Shown in pieces: positions 1 through 8,393 of a DNA stretch of 64,000 bases. The notes beneath the pieces were generated by a model, which ran no database searches, had not been told where the DNA came from, and worked only from the letters and a program-made list of their open reading frames with translations. The DNA is from Flavobacteriaceae bacterium UBA1903. GTDB lineage: Bacteria > Bacteroidota > Bacteroidia > Flavobacteriales > Flavobacteriaceae. The stretch covers positions 62,001 to 126,000 of the forward strand of contig DDGL01000014.1 in assembly GCA_002337605.1 (NCBI GenBank), read 5' to 3'. Within the stretch, counting starts at the first letter, position 1, and every line of letters starts with the position of its first letter. The translations under genes and the position numbers were made by a program.

Positions 1-60
1 AACCTGAGAAAATGAAGTAGCAGACACAACAAGTACTAATAAAAGTAATAGGTTTTTCAT
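1..60 (-). CDS. Partial secreted protein, N-terminus only
   Basis: The minus strand opens with an ATG at position 60 and encodes 20 residues before running off the left edge. They form a signal peptide: MKN, then a leucine/valine-rich core, then SATSFSQ, a typical signal peptidase I site in flavobacteria. The mature protein is outside the window, so no function can be given. The 177 bases to its right have no gene and should carry its promoter. Confidence 0.65.
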   Translation of the reverse strand, partial: MKNLLLLLVLVVSATSFSQV

Positions 61-237
61 AAGGGCATTTTTATTACGGCAGGATATGTCGGCAAAGAAA
101 AATAAAAAAACTGAACAACAAAAAATTTAATTTGCCATTCAGCTTTCAAGGTTTTAGCTTAAAAAATATAAATATTAAAAGATGGTTTTTATGCACTGTC
201 TAACATTCATTCGATGCAATAAACGTACTTATTTTAT

Positions 238-1068
238 TTACAAAAACACCGTATAATCTACTCCATTAAAGGCGAAAATAGCTTGTGCATCGCATTCGCC
301 ATCTCCAAAATCCAAGGAGCCTGTAAGTCCGTCTTGGGTTACTTCCAGAATTCCACTTACAAGATATGGGCAGTTTAATCTACGCACCAAAGTTTCAGTT
401 ACCAGACCTGAGCGTTCAAAACCATTTGTGAATGTAGTATCCCAGTTTCCTGTAATATGGTATACATTATCTGTCCACGTACCAGAACCTACACCTTCTA
501 CCCATTCTGCTATACGAAGTCCGTTGCGAGTGGCCGTTGTAGTACTGTTAGGGAATGATACTGTGATCGTCTCATTTACTGTAGAAGCTGGAAATCCGTT
601 GGCATTCGAAAACTCACGTAGAATTTCACCACCTCCGGCAACACCATTTCCATTGTAAAAATAGTTGTCGAACGTATAGTTTAAAATTCTGGAGTCGTTT
701 ACAATAGCTTCATAAGCGAGGTTAATTTTTCCGGAAACCGTTGCACCATTATTTAAAGTACAGCCAGTACCAAAATCAAGGATAACAGTACCCGTGCCAT
801 CACCATTTGGATTAATAGTTATGGTAGTACACCCGGGAAAAAGCGAAATACTATTTTGTCCTCTGGTAGCTTCTTCATTTTCATCATACGCATTTTCCAT
901 AATAGTTAAGGTACCTTCGATGGCCGTATCTGCTTTAGCTGCAAGGGCAGCATCTTCAGCTGAAAAATCTACAGCAGCCTGGGCATCGTCCTCTTTATCA
1001 CAGCTATGCAACAAAAAAGCAAAACTGAAAAGTGATGCCAGGATTAGTGTTTTCTTACAAGTTTTCAT
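238..1068 (-). CDS. Hypothetical lipoprotein
   Basis: This 276-residue protein starts with a lipoprotein signal peptide whose lipobox LLHSC puts the lipidated Cys at residue 23, followed by acidic residues (DKEDD). The mature part is rich in Thr, Gly and Asn, with short alternating hydrophobic stretches (for example GTGTVILDFGTGC), which suggests an all-beta fold. Several Cys residues in the mature region could form disulfides. I do not recognise the family. It is transcribed away from the OmpA-type gene at 1171, with about 100 bases between them for divergent promoters. The start is the ATG that directly precedes the signal peptide. Confidence 0.8.
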   Translation of the reverse strand: MKTCKKTLILASLFSFAFLLHSCDKEDDAQAAVDFSAEDAALAAKADTAIEGTLTIMENAYDENEEATRGQNSISLFPGCTTITINPNGDGTGTVILDFGTGCTLNNGATVSGKINLAYEAIVNDSRILNYTFDNYFYNGNGVAGGGEILREFSNANGFPASTVNETITVSFPNSTTTATRNGLRIAEWVEGVGSGTWTDNVYHITGNWDTTFTNGFERSGLVTETLVRRLNCPYLVSGILEVTQDGLTGSLDFGDGECDAQAIFAFNGVDYTVFL

Positions 1069-1170
1069 AATTTTAAGAGTTTGTTTACGTTTTAGATTTG
1101 GACCTATATAACGCTCTAGAGTTTAAATAAGTATCCATTTATGTTAAAAATATCCTAAAGGATCAGCCTT

Positions 1171-1977
1171 ATGCCTTTGAAATTAAGCAGATATTTGTTT
1201 TTTATACTTCCTTTTTTTTGTCTCTGTCAGGAGCAGGGAGGTCCGTGGTCTTTGTATTTTAAAAACGACAGTTATAAGGTCACTACCCTACAAAAACAAT
1301 TTATTGATAGTATACAGGAACATTCATTACAACGTAACGATAGCATTGTGTTGAAAGGATACGCCAGTAGCCCAGCCGATTCTACTTATAATTTAAAACT
1401 TTCTGAAAGACGTGCCAATGCGGTAAAAAAACTATTTAAAGGCTATACAACCATAATCGCAAATGGCTTTGGCGAACTGGAAGGCGATGAGGAAGAAAAC
1501 AGGCGTGTAGACATTATGACGTGGCCGGTGTACAAGGAAAAACTAGCCTTTAAAAGCAGTACCGCCAGTCCCACAAAACTTCCAGAAAAAATAAACGATT
1601 TCACTCAGGTTGAAATAGGTGAAAAGTTTGAGTTAAAAGGAATTCACTTTTACCCGGGCCGTGACGACATTAGAAATGACAGTAAAGTAGCACTGGAGGA
1701 ACTCCTTGTCTTTTTAAAAGAAAACAGTACTATTACGTTCAGGCTCCTTGGTCATGTATGTTGCGGAAAAACATACGACCCAGGTAGAGACGGTCACAAC
1801 AACCGAACGGGCAAAAACAACCTAAGCGAAGCTCGGGCCAAACGTATTTACAACTACCTACTCGACAACGGAATAGACAAAAAACGAATGAGTGCACGTG
1901 GCTATGCCTACCGCTACCCTACTGGCAAGGGCGATAAATTTGATCGCAGGGTTGAAATTGAGATTATATCAAGGTAA
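1171..1977 (+). CDS. Secreted protein with two OmpA-like domains
   Basis: The 268-residue product has an N-terminal signal peptide of about 20 residues and then two OmpA/MotB C-terminal-like modules, which normally bind peptidoglycan. Module one covers about residues 35-115 and has the LSERRANAVKKLF helix and the closing ENRRVDI strand. Module two covers about 150-268 and has LSEARAKRIYNYL, a GYAYRYP turn and DRRVEIEI. Each ends with the paired arginines usual in the family. The second module carries a CC pair in GHVCCG. There is no beta-barrel, so it is probably a periplasmic or lipid-tethered cell wall-binding protein rather than a porin. It lies just upstream of rpsO but is probably a separate transcript. 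Confidence 0.75.
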   Translation: MPLKLSRYLFFILPFFCLCQEQGGPWSLYFKNDSYKVTTLQKQFIDSIQEHSLQRNDSIVLKGYASSPADSTYNLKLSERRANAVKKLFKGYTTIIANGFGELEGDEEENRRVDIMTWPVYKEKLAFKSSTASPTKLPEKINDFTQVEIGEKFELKGIHFYPGRDDIRNDSKVALEELLVFLKENSTITFRLLGHVCCGKTYDPGRDGHNNRTGKNNLSEARAKRIYNYLLDNGIDKKRMSARGYAYRYPTGKGDKFDRRVEIEIISR

Positions 1978-2026
1978 AGTCTAAAGTAAAAAATAAAAAA
2001 TAATGCTGTACATCGTTAATTTTTAG

Positions 2027-2034
2027 TATTTTTG
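2027..2034 (+). promoter_or_regulatory. Predicted -7 box for rpsO
   Basis: TATTTTTG matches the Bacteroidota -7 consensus TAnnTTTG and lies 57 bases before the rpsO ATG. No clean TTG -33 element is seen at the usual 19-20 base spacing. Confidence 0.45.
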
Positions 2035-2091
2035 CGCCCGTATTACGATAGCCGTAGTACATACATAACAATCATTTACATAAATATTAGC

Positions 2092-2361
2092 ATGTATTTA
2101 GCACCAGAAGAAAAAGCGAAAATTTTCGCAAAACACGGAAAAGACGGTAAAGACACAGGTTCTGCAGAAGGACAAATCGCGTTATTTACCTACCGTATCG
2201 AGCACTTAACAAAACACCTTAAAGCAAACCATAAAGACTACAATACAGAGCGTAGCCTTGTAAAGCTGGTAGGGAAGCGTCGTTCTTTATTAAACTACTT
2301 AATGAAGAAAGACATTATGCGTTACCGTGCCATCGTAGCAGAATTGAAGTTACGTAAGTAA
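2092..2361 (+). CDS. rpsO: 30S ribosomal protein S15
   Basis: The 89-residue product is S15, the early-binding 30S protein that contacts 16S rRNA helices 20-22. It has the canonical length and motifs: DTGSAEGQIA, RIEHLTKHL, the HKDYNTERSL segment and the RRSLLNYL helix. An in-frame TTG at 2032 would add 20 residues, but that codon lies in the predicted promoter and S15 homologues begin at MYL, so the ATG at 2092 is chosen. It is followed by a terminator hairpin and then pnp, the order seen in many bacteria. Confidence 0.98.
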   Translation: MYLAPEEKAKIFAKHGKDGKDTGSAEGQIALFTYRIEHLTKHLKANHKDYNTERSLVKLVGKRRSLLNYLMKKDIMRYRAIVAELKLRK

Positions 2362-2373
2362 TTTATTGATTAT

Positions 2374-2405
2374 TCAGGGGGCTCTTATGAGCCCCTGATT
2401 ATTTA
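2374..2405 (+). terminator. Hairpin after rpsO
   Basis: TCAGGGG(G)CTC and GAGCCCCTGA form a 10-bp stem with one bulged G and a short TTAT loop, 13 bases after the rpsO stop. The downstream tract is only moderately T-rich, so termination may be partial and allow read-through to pnp. Confidence 0.6.
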
Positions 2406-2536
2406 TTTCCGTTCCACTTTTTTATGGAGCACTTCTCTTCGAAAAAGAGAATATTTTATTGAGTTCTAGAAACTAAGGTCCCCGAGCGGAGCCGAAGAGC
2501 CTGGAACAAGCAGAAAAGCTACCCTTAGGTTTTTCA

Positions 2537-2618
2537 TTGGTCAAACCACAACAACACAACAACACTTGGTTTGAAAATCAGACCTTGACCAAATTAACTG
2601 CGCATACACTTATGCGCA
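2537..2618 (+). promoter_or_regulatory. Structured leader of pnp with stacked inverted repeats
   Basis: Two structures precede pnp. In the first, TTGGTCAA (2537-2544) matches TTGACCAA (2585-2592), and nested inside it CAAACCA (2542-2548) matches TGGTTTG (2567-2573) around an ACAACA-rich loop. In the second, TGCGCAT (2599-2605) and ATGCGCA (2612-2618) form a perfect 7-bp stem ending 19 bases before the ATG. In enterobacteria pnp is autocontrolled through a leader stem-loop; a similar role here is inference from position and structure. The rest of 2406-2536 holds no gene and one degenerate dispersed repeat at 2476-2503. Confidence 0.5.
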
Positions 2619-2637
2619 AAAGTGAAAAACAATTTTT

Positions 2638-4854
2638 ATGATACCTAAAGTATTTAAAGAGGTCATAGACCTTGGTGATGGTAGAGAAATTTCTATCGAA
2701 ACCGGAAAACTAGCAAAACAAGCCCACGGGTCTGTTGTTGTTCAATCTGGAAAATGCATGTTGCTTTGTACTGTAGTTTCAAATTACGAACAAAAAGACC
2801 TGGATTTTCTTCCATTAACGGTGGATTACCGTGAAAAATTTGCAGCCGCTGGTCGTTACCCGGGAGGTTTCTTTAAAAGAGAAGCACGCCCTAGTGACGG
2901 TGAAGTATTAACTATGCGTCTGGTGGATCGTGTATTGCGCCCCTTATTCCCAAAAGATTATCACGCTGAAACGCAAGTGATGATTCAGTTAATGTCTCAC
3001 GATGATGACGTAATGCCAGATGCGATGGCAGGATTAGCAGCATCTGCAGCGATTCAGTTATCTGACTTCCCTTTTGAATGTGCTATTTCTGAAGCAAGAG
3101 TAGGACGTGTAAACGGAGAGTTTATCATTAACCCAACCAGAGCACAGCTGGAAGAATCTGACATCGATATGATGATCGGAGCCTCGGCAGACAGTGTGAT
3201 GATGGTAGAAGGTGAAATGAAGGAAATTTCAGAAGAAGAAATGACCGAAGCCATTAAGTTTGCACACGAGCACATTAAAAAACAATGTGAAGCACAATTG
3301 AGACTTGCGGAAGCTTTTGGAAAGAAAGAAGTACGTGAGTATCCAAACGAAAGAGAAGATGCAGACCTTGAGAAAAAGGTATACGATATGGCATATGATA
3401 AAGTATATGCAATCGCAGAAGCTGGTTCATCAAAGCATGAGCGTAGTACTGCATTCAATGAAATTAAAGAAGAAATCAAAGCTACATTCTCTGAAGAAGA
3501 ATTAGAAGAGTATGATGGCTTAGTTTCAAAGTACTACCGTAAAGCTGAAAAGTCTGCGATTAGAGATCTAACCTTGAAGACCGGTTTACGTCTCGATGGT
3601 CGTAAAACTACAGAGGTAAGAGATATATGGTGCGAGGTAGATTACCTTCCATCGGTACACGGGTCGGCAGTATTTACACGTGGAGAAACACAGGCATTGG
3701 CAACAGTAACCTTAGGAACTTCAAGAGATTCGAACCAAATTGATATGCCAAGTTATGAAGGAGAAGAAAATTTCTACCTTCACTATAACTTCCCTCCTTT
3801 CTGTACCGGTGAAGCACGACCTATTCGTGGAACATCGCGTCGTGAAGTAGGACATGGTAACCTGGCACAACGTGGTCTTAAAGGAATGATCCCGGCAGAT
3901 TGTCCATATACAGTACGTGTAGTTTCTGAAGTATTAGAGTCTAATGGTTCTTCTTCTATGGCAACTGTATGTGCAGGAACAATGGCATTGATGGATGCAG
4001 GTGTACAGATGAAAAAACCAGTTTCTGGGATTGCAATGGGATTAATTTCTGATGGTGCTACTGGAAAATATGCAGTATTATCTGATATTTTAGGAGACGA
4101 AGATCACTTAGGAGATATGGACTTTAAAGTAACCGGAACGGCCGACGGGATTACCGCTTGCCAGATGGATATTAAAGTAAAGGGACTTTCTTACGAAATT
4201 TTAGTAAATGCTCTAAAACAAGCTCGTGAGGGTAGACTACATATCCTTGATAAGTTGACGGAAGCTATTGCAGCACCAAGAGAAGACGTAAAAGACTACG
4301 CTCCTAAAATGGTGACCGTACGTATTGCTAACGATTACATTGGCGCCTTAATTGGACCAGGTGGAAAAGTAATTCAGGAATTGCAGAAGGAAACAGGAAC
4401 TACAATCGTTATTAACGAAGATCCGGTAACCGAAGAAGGAATTGTTGAAATTCTGGGAACAGGTCAAGAAGGAATTGACGCTGTATTGGCAAAGATAGAC
4501 TCTATTACCTTTAAGCCAGAAGTTGGCTCTGTATACGAAGTAAAAGTGATCAAGATGTTAGATTTTGGTGCTGTTGTAGAGTATATGGACGCACCAGGAA
4601 ACGAAGTGTTATTACACGTTTCTGAACTGGCCTGGGAACGCACTGAAAACGTAAGCGACGTAGTAAATATGGGCGACGTGTTTGATGTGAAGTATTTTGG
4701 ACTGGACAAACGAACCAGAAAAGACAAAGTTTCCAGAAAAGCACTGTTACCAAAACCAGAAGGTTACCAAGAGCGTCCAAAGCGTGACGACCGTGGTGGA
4801 AATCGTGACAACAGAGGTCGTGATAACAGAAATAGAGATAGAAAGAGAGACTAA
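2638..4854 (+). CDS. pnp: Polyribonucleotide nucleotidyltransferase (PNPase)
   Basis: PNPase degrades RNA 3' to 5' by phosphorolysis and works as a trimer. The 738-residue protein has the full order: first RNase PH domain (about 1-230, with DFLPLTVDYREK), helical linker (about 235-320), second and catalytic RNase PH domain (about 325-560, with TRGETQAL and the acidic GDMDFKVTGT segment), a KH domain (IGPGGKVIQELQ) and an S1 domain (GSVYEVKVIKMLDFGAVVEY). The last 30 residues are an Arg/Asp/Asn-rich basic tail. The start is the ATG behind the structured leader. A strong terminator follows. Confidence 0.98.
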   Translation: MIPKVFKEVIDLGDGREISIETGKLAKQAHGSVVVQSGKCMLLCTVVSNYEQKDLDFLPLTVDYREKFAAAGRYPGGFFKREARPSDGEVLTMRLVDRVLRPLFPKDYHAETQVMIQLMSHDDDVMPDAMAGLAASAAIQLSDFPFECAISEARVGRVNGEFIINPTRAQLEESDIDMMIGASADSVMMVEGEMKEISEEEMTEAIKFAHEHIKKQCEAQLRLAEAFGKKEVREYPNEREDADLEKKVYDMAYDKVYAIAEAGSSKHERSTAFNEIKEEIKATFSEEELEEYDGLVSKYYRKAEKSAIRDLTLKTGLRLDGRKTTEVRDIWCEVDYLPSVHGSAVFTRGETQALATVTLGTSRDSNQIDMPSYEGEENFYLHYNFPPFCTGEARPIRGTSRREVGHGNLAQRGLKGMIPADCPYTVRVVSEVLESNGSSSMATVCAGTMALMDAGVQMKKPVSGIAMGLISDGATGKYAVLSDILGDEDHLGDMDFKVTGTADGITACQMDIKVKGLSYEILVNALKQAREGRLHILDKLTEAIAAPREDVKDYAPKMVTVRIANDYIGALIGPGGKVIQELQKETGTTIVINEDPVTEEGIVEILGTGQEGIDAVLAKIDSITFKPEVGSVYEVKVIKMLDFGAVVEYMDAPGNEVLLHVSELAWERTENVSDVVNMGDVFDVKYFGLDKRTRKDKVSRKALLPKPEGYQERPKRDDRGGNRDNRGRDNRNRDRKRD

Positions 4855-4875
4855 TTTTTCTTACTATATAAATTG

Positions 4876-4912
4876 AAAAATCGCCTTCCAGAACCGGGAG
4901 GCGATTTTTTTT
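4876..4912 (+). terminator. Rho-independent terminator of pnp
   Basis: AAAAATCGCCT at 4876-4886 pairs with AGGCGATTTTT at 4899-4909. The stem extends inward through TCC/GGG with one G-U pair, the loop is AGAACC, and eight T residues end the structure. Confidence 0.9.
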
Positions 4913-5103
4913 ATAGTATTTTCTAGAAAACTTCAGACACAATTTCAGTTTCTATAGTAAAGACTGTAAATACGTCACGTAACCCTAGCACCCTATTCAG
5001 TATAGACTTAGCAGGATTTTGGTTAAATAAAAATATTAAAAGAAGCATTATGACTCTTTCGCACAATACTTGCACTATCTTGTATAAATCTAATTAGAAC
5101 ACT

Positions 5104-5913
5104 ATGAAAGTACTTGTAATAGGCGCCGGAAACATGGGATTAACATATGCCGAAGGAATGGCAGCATCTCCATTTTTAAATCGGCAGAAAATAATGATCT
5201 ATGATATTTCAAAGTCGGTCACAGAAGCGCTTAACAAATCGCCACAGTTTAACGCCTTTACCGATTTAGAAAAATGTGCCCCTCAGGCAGATATAATATT
5301 TTTAGCTGTAAAACCTTATCACAGCGATAAATTATTTATTGAATTGAAAAGACACTTACGTCAGGAGCAGATCATAATTTCACTTATGGCAGGGGTTACC
5401 ATTTCAAAAATACAAGAAGGCTTAGGAGTCACAAAAGTAGTGCGCGCTATGCCTAATCTTCCGGCTAAAGTTGGCAAAGGAGTTACCTCTTTTACAGAAG
5501 TACCAGAAATTAGCCGTATAGAATTATTAATGGTACGCAATCTGCTGGACACTACCGGAGAAGCGATTCATGTGGAAAATGAAAATTTTATCAATGCCTC
5601 TACAGGTATTTCGGGAAGTGGCCCTGCGTATGTTTTTTACTTTATGCAGTCTATGCTGGAAGCTGCTTTAAAAATGGGCTTTTCAGAAAATGATTCCAAA
5701 GTCCTCGTTTCTCAGACTTTTGAAGGGGCAGTAACCTTATTTAACGATTCGGACCTTTCTCCAGAATCCTGGATGAAGCGCGTAGCCTCAAAAGGAGGAA
5801 CCACCCGTGCCGCATTAGACTCTATGGAAGACAACAATGTAAAAGAGTTGATTAAAGAAGCAGCCTATGCAGCATTTAACAGAGCTACCGAACTAGGAGA
5901 AGAAGAATCTTAA
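5104..5913 (+). CDS. proC: Pyrroline-5-carboxylate reductase
   Basis: ProC makes the last step of proline synthesis, the NAD(P)H-dependent reduction of pyrroline-5-carboxylate. The 269-residue protein has the dinucleotide-binding VIGAGNMG at residues 5-12, the RAMPNLP motif near 114-120, and the C-terminal family signatures SGSGPAY (170-176) and SKGGTTRAAL. Length is normal. The 190 bases before it (4913-5103) have no gene that I trust; a 15-codon ATG frame there is noted but not supported. It stands alone on the plus strand, ahead of a lipoprotein-sigma operon. Confidence 0.96.
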   Translation: MKVLVIGAGNMGLTYAEGMAASPFLNRQKIMIYDISKSVTEALNKSPQFNAFTDLEKCAPQADIIFLAVKPYHSDKLFIELKRHLRQEQIIISLMAGVTISKIQEGLGVTKVVRAMPNLPAKVGKGVTSFTEVPEISRIELLMVRNLLDTTGEAIHVENENFINASTGISGSGPAYVFYFMQSMLEAALKMGFSENDSKVLVSQTFEGAVTLFNDSDLSPESWMKRVASKGGTTRAALDSMEDNNVKELIKEAAYAAFNRATELGEEES

Positions 5914-5984
5914 TAAATTTAATTTTTCACGCAACCTTTTAATAGTCTATCGTACTATTGGGTAAAGAACTCAAAAAGATTGCT

Positions 5985-7019
5985 ATGAAAAAGATTGTTT
6001 ATTTCCTTTCGCTACTATTGGCCTTTGTTTTTATTTCGTGCGAAAACGAGCCCATTAATCCAGCACAAATAAATCATGACATTGTAGATGAAGAGCTCTT
6101 CACCTACCTTACATTAATTACTGACGACCCTATTGAAGTTTCTATTAACTGCATTGAGTTTAATTACTCCTTTACCATTTTTAGTTTCGATGAAAACCTG
6201 GATCTGGTAGACACCCGTGCTGTTTTTAACAACGAAGATTTTATTGCATTGCTGGAAGCGCTACCTGAGACACACTCCATTAGTGTTAATTACCCGATCT
6301 CCGGAACTCTGGACAGTGGCGAATTGATTGAAGTAAACACAAACGAAGAACTTAAAGAAGCCATTAAGAACTGTAGCAAAGAAGAACGCAAGCGCCGTTG
6401 TAACAACACCCTGGTGGAGTGCCCTATGAAAGTGAGTCCTGTGCCTGGTAGCCCTAACGACTTTGAAGGTGCTACTTTTGAAGTAAACCGAAACGGTACC
6501 GTGCAATTTCATTACGAAAATAGTGTATTCTTCGGAACCTGGGTAACGCTCTACATTGGGGACGATCTATTTCTGAACATAGACGTAAACGACGATGCAG
6601 AAGTAGAAGGCTTCTGGGACTTTAACTGGGAAGTTGGTGTGTTTTCAGAGCAGCAGATATTTATGGCTAACGATACACATTCGGTTTTACTGGAAAAAGA
6701 CTGCAGCCTGCCGTGTACTGAAGAAGGGTATCAGGTTTGTGAGCTTGAAGATATGCCTGGAGTTGCTAATTTCAATTTGCAACGATATACACCTTGTATT
6801 GCCGTGCCAGCAACACACGATGTTGTTTCAAGTATAACCTATAGCTTTTTCCTCACTGAAGATGATGCGCTAACAAATACCAATGCACTAAACCCGACAA
6901 ATTACACCAATGTTGAAAATCCACAGACGATTTTTGTCCGTATAGCCTACACAAGCAATGACGAACTGTTAGAGACCACACAAATACAAATTGAAGCTGT
7001 ACCTTGTACTGGCGGATAA
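5985..7019 (+). CDS. Hypothetical lipoprotein upstream of an ECF sigma factor
   Basis: The 344-residue product starts at the ATG at 5985; an upstream in-frame TTG at 5958 would only add residues before the signal peptide. The lipobox VFISC is followed by ENEPINP. The mature protein is acidic, with several Cys residues in the second half, and the strand-rich character suggests a surface or periplasmic lipoprotein. No domain is recognised. It ends 15 bases before the start of the sigma factor gene, so the three genes 5985-8238 are likely one operon. Calcium-responsive or adhesion roles would be guesses. Confidence 0.75.
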   Translation: MKKIVYFLSLLLAFVFISCENEPINPAQINHDIVDEELFTYLTLITDDPIEVSINCIEFNYSFTIFSFDENLDLVDTRAVFNNEDFIALLEALPETHSISVNYPISGTLDSGELIEVNTNEELKEAIKNCSKEERKRRCNNTLVECPMKVSPVPGSPNDFEGATFEVNRNGTVQFHYENSVFFGTWVTLYIGDDLFLNIDVNDDAEVEGFWDFNWEVGVFSEQQIFMANDTHSVLLEKDCSLPCTEEGYQVCELEDMPGVANFNLQRYTPCIAVPATHDVVSSITYSFFLTEDDALTNTNALNPTNYTNVENPQTIFVRIAYTSNDELLETTQIQIEAVPCTGG

Positions 7020-7034
7020 AAAGCATCCTATTTT

Positions 7035-7589
7035 TTGACTCAGGAACAACTTATAAAAGGCTGTAGAAAAAACGACCGTACTGCACAAAGCGAGCTCTTT
7101 AAGCAGTATAAGGATACCCTGTATTTTGTATCCTTAAAATACAGCCGTAATGCGGTGGAAGCAGAAGACAACCTGCACGATGCTTTTATGGTAATTTTTG
7201 ACAGCATTAAAAAATTTGAAAACCGGGGTAGTTTTGAAGGTTGGATGAAACGCATTACTATGTTTAAAGCCATAGACAGGTACAAAAAAAACAAATATAC
7301 CCCAGTAGATATTCTGGAAAAAACACAGGCTGCAGAAGAAACCGTAGAAAAAGAGGAGCTTGAAACCATATCGTTAGACACCCTGTTGCAATGTGTACAG
7401 GAGTTACCAGACCAGTACCGGTTGGTATTTAACTTATACCAGTTAGACGGGTATTCGCATAAGGAAGTAGCACGAATTTTGAATATTTCTGAAGGAACCT
7501 CAAAATCTAATTTTCATCGGGCAAAAGTAGTTTTGCAAAAAAGCATAACAGCCCTTACCCACCAAAAAATAAGCAAACATGGAGCATAG
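7035..7589 (+). CDS. ECF-type RNA polymerase sigma factor
   Basis: This 184-residue sigma-70 family protein has region 2 (about residues 15-85, with DNLHDAFMVIF and GSFEGWMKRI) and region 4 (about 120-175, with LPDQYRLVFNLY and the helix-turn-helix YSHKEVARILNISEGTSKS). Both regions are intact. The start must be the TTG at 7035: the first in-frame ATG lies inside region 2. The stop overlaps the next gene by 11 bases, the usual arrangement of a sigma factor with its regulator. A second module of the same build lies at 53229-54576. Confidence 0.93.
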   Translation: MTQEQLIKGCRKNDRTAQSELFKQYKDTLYFVSLKYSRNAVEAEDNLHDAFMVIFDSIKKFENRGSFEGWMKRITMFKAIDRYKKNKYTPVDILEKTQAAEETVEKEELETISLDTLLQCVQELPDQYRLVFNLYQLDGYSHKEVARILNISEGTSKSNFHRAKVVLQKSITALTHQKISKHGA

Positions 7590-8238
7590 AAAAGACATAG
7601 GAGAGCTGTTCAAGGACAGACTAGACGACGCGAAAAAAGCTCCAAAACAAGCCTTATGGGAGCGACTAGATGCCAGTTTGAACAAACGTGATAAAAAACG
7701 CCGTACTGCTGCCTGGTTCTGGTACGGAGGTGCAGGAATTCTTTTGGCATTATTATTCCTGGCAGGAGTGCTAGCGACATCAGATTCAAAAACTATAAAT
7801 GAAAATGCTACTGAAATTTCTTCAAAAGAAAACACCCTTGAAACCGAACGCAACACTACAAAAAATAAAATGGCACCCTCCGAAGCTGAAAGTACTATAA
7901 CCATTGAAAACCAAACCAATGTAGCTAAAACAGCAGTGCCGGACACAGTTAGCAGCACTACTATTTCGCCAGCTAACGCCACAAAAAAAGGCACCTCCAA
8001 TACGGGTACTACCCCCACAAAAAAATCAGTGACCAAAGACGGCTTTAAGGTTACGACCACGCATGAATATTACAACAGCGATCTGGACACGACTACTACA
8101 AGCCAAAATAAGAAGAAGATAGACAGCCTGGTAGCCGCCAACAAGCGAATGATGGCTGTTAAAGATTCTATTGCCCGTAAGCGTGCTTCAGACTCTATTA
8201 AGCTGAATAAGGCTAAAACCGATTCTATCCCGGAGTAG
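7579..8238 (+). CDS. Membrane protein, probable anti-sigma factor
   Basis: The 219-residue protein has an N-terminal cytoplasmic part of about 48 residues (MEHRKDIGELFKDRL, then a PKQALWERLDASL helix), one transmembrane segment (about 50-67) and a Ser/Thr/Lys-rich exterior half of low complexity. The layout and the 11-base overlap with the sigma factor gene suggest that it binds and restrains that sigma factor at the membrane. It lacks an identifiable zinc-binding anti-sigma motif. The partner at 53229 shares the layout and the pattern of an N-terminal helix ending in a Trp/Leu-rich stretch. Function is inferred from context. Confidence 0.7.
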   Translation: MEHRKDIGELFKDRLDDAKKAPKQALWERLDASLNKRDKKRRTAAWFWYGGAGILLALLFLAGVLATSDSKTINENATEISSKENTLETERNTTKNKMAPSEAESTITIENQTNVAKTAVPDTVSSTTISPANATKKGTSNTGTTPTKKSVTKDGFKVTTTHEYYNSDLDTTTTSQNKKKIDSLVAANKRMMAVKDSIARKRASDSIKLNKAKTDSIPE

Positions 8239-8316
8239 TACATAAGAATTAAAAAGTCTTTTTACATCCTGCCATAAATACAGTAGCTTTACGGTAGATT
8301 CGTGACTTAAGTGTTG

Positions 8317-8346
8317 GGTTATCCATAATGTTTTTATAGGATAACC
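8317..8346. repeat. Inverted repeat in an intergenic region
   Basis: GGTTATCC (8317-8324) and GGATAACC (8339-8346) are a perfect 8-bp inverted repeat around a 14-base A+T-rich centre. It lies about 50 bases before the gene at 8394 and could be an operator or a weak hairpin; no T tract follows. Confidence 0.4.
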
Positions 8347-8393
8347 GGGATAAAAGTTATTGTATAACGAGTAAGCTACAATTTTGAAAAACT

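Noticed and set aside
2032..2091. Longer rpsO starting at a TTG
   Set aside because: The TTG is part of the predicted -7 box, and S15 has 89 residues starting at the ATG at 2092.
5049..5096. 15-codon ATG frame before proC as a possible leader peptide
   Set aside because: No codon bias for proline or attenuator hairpin is seen; it is too short to support.
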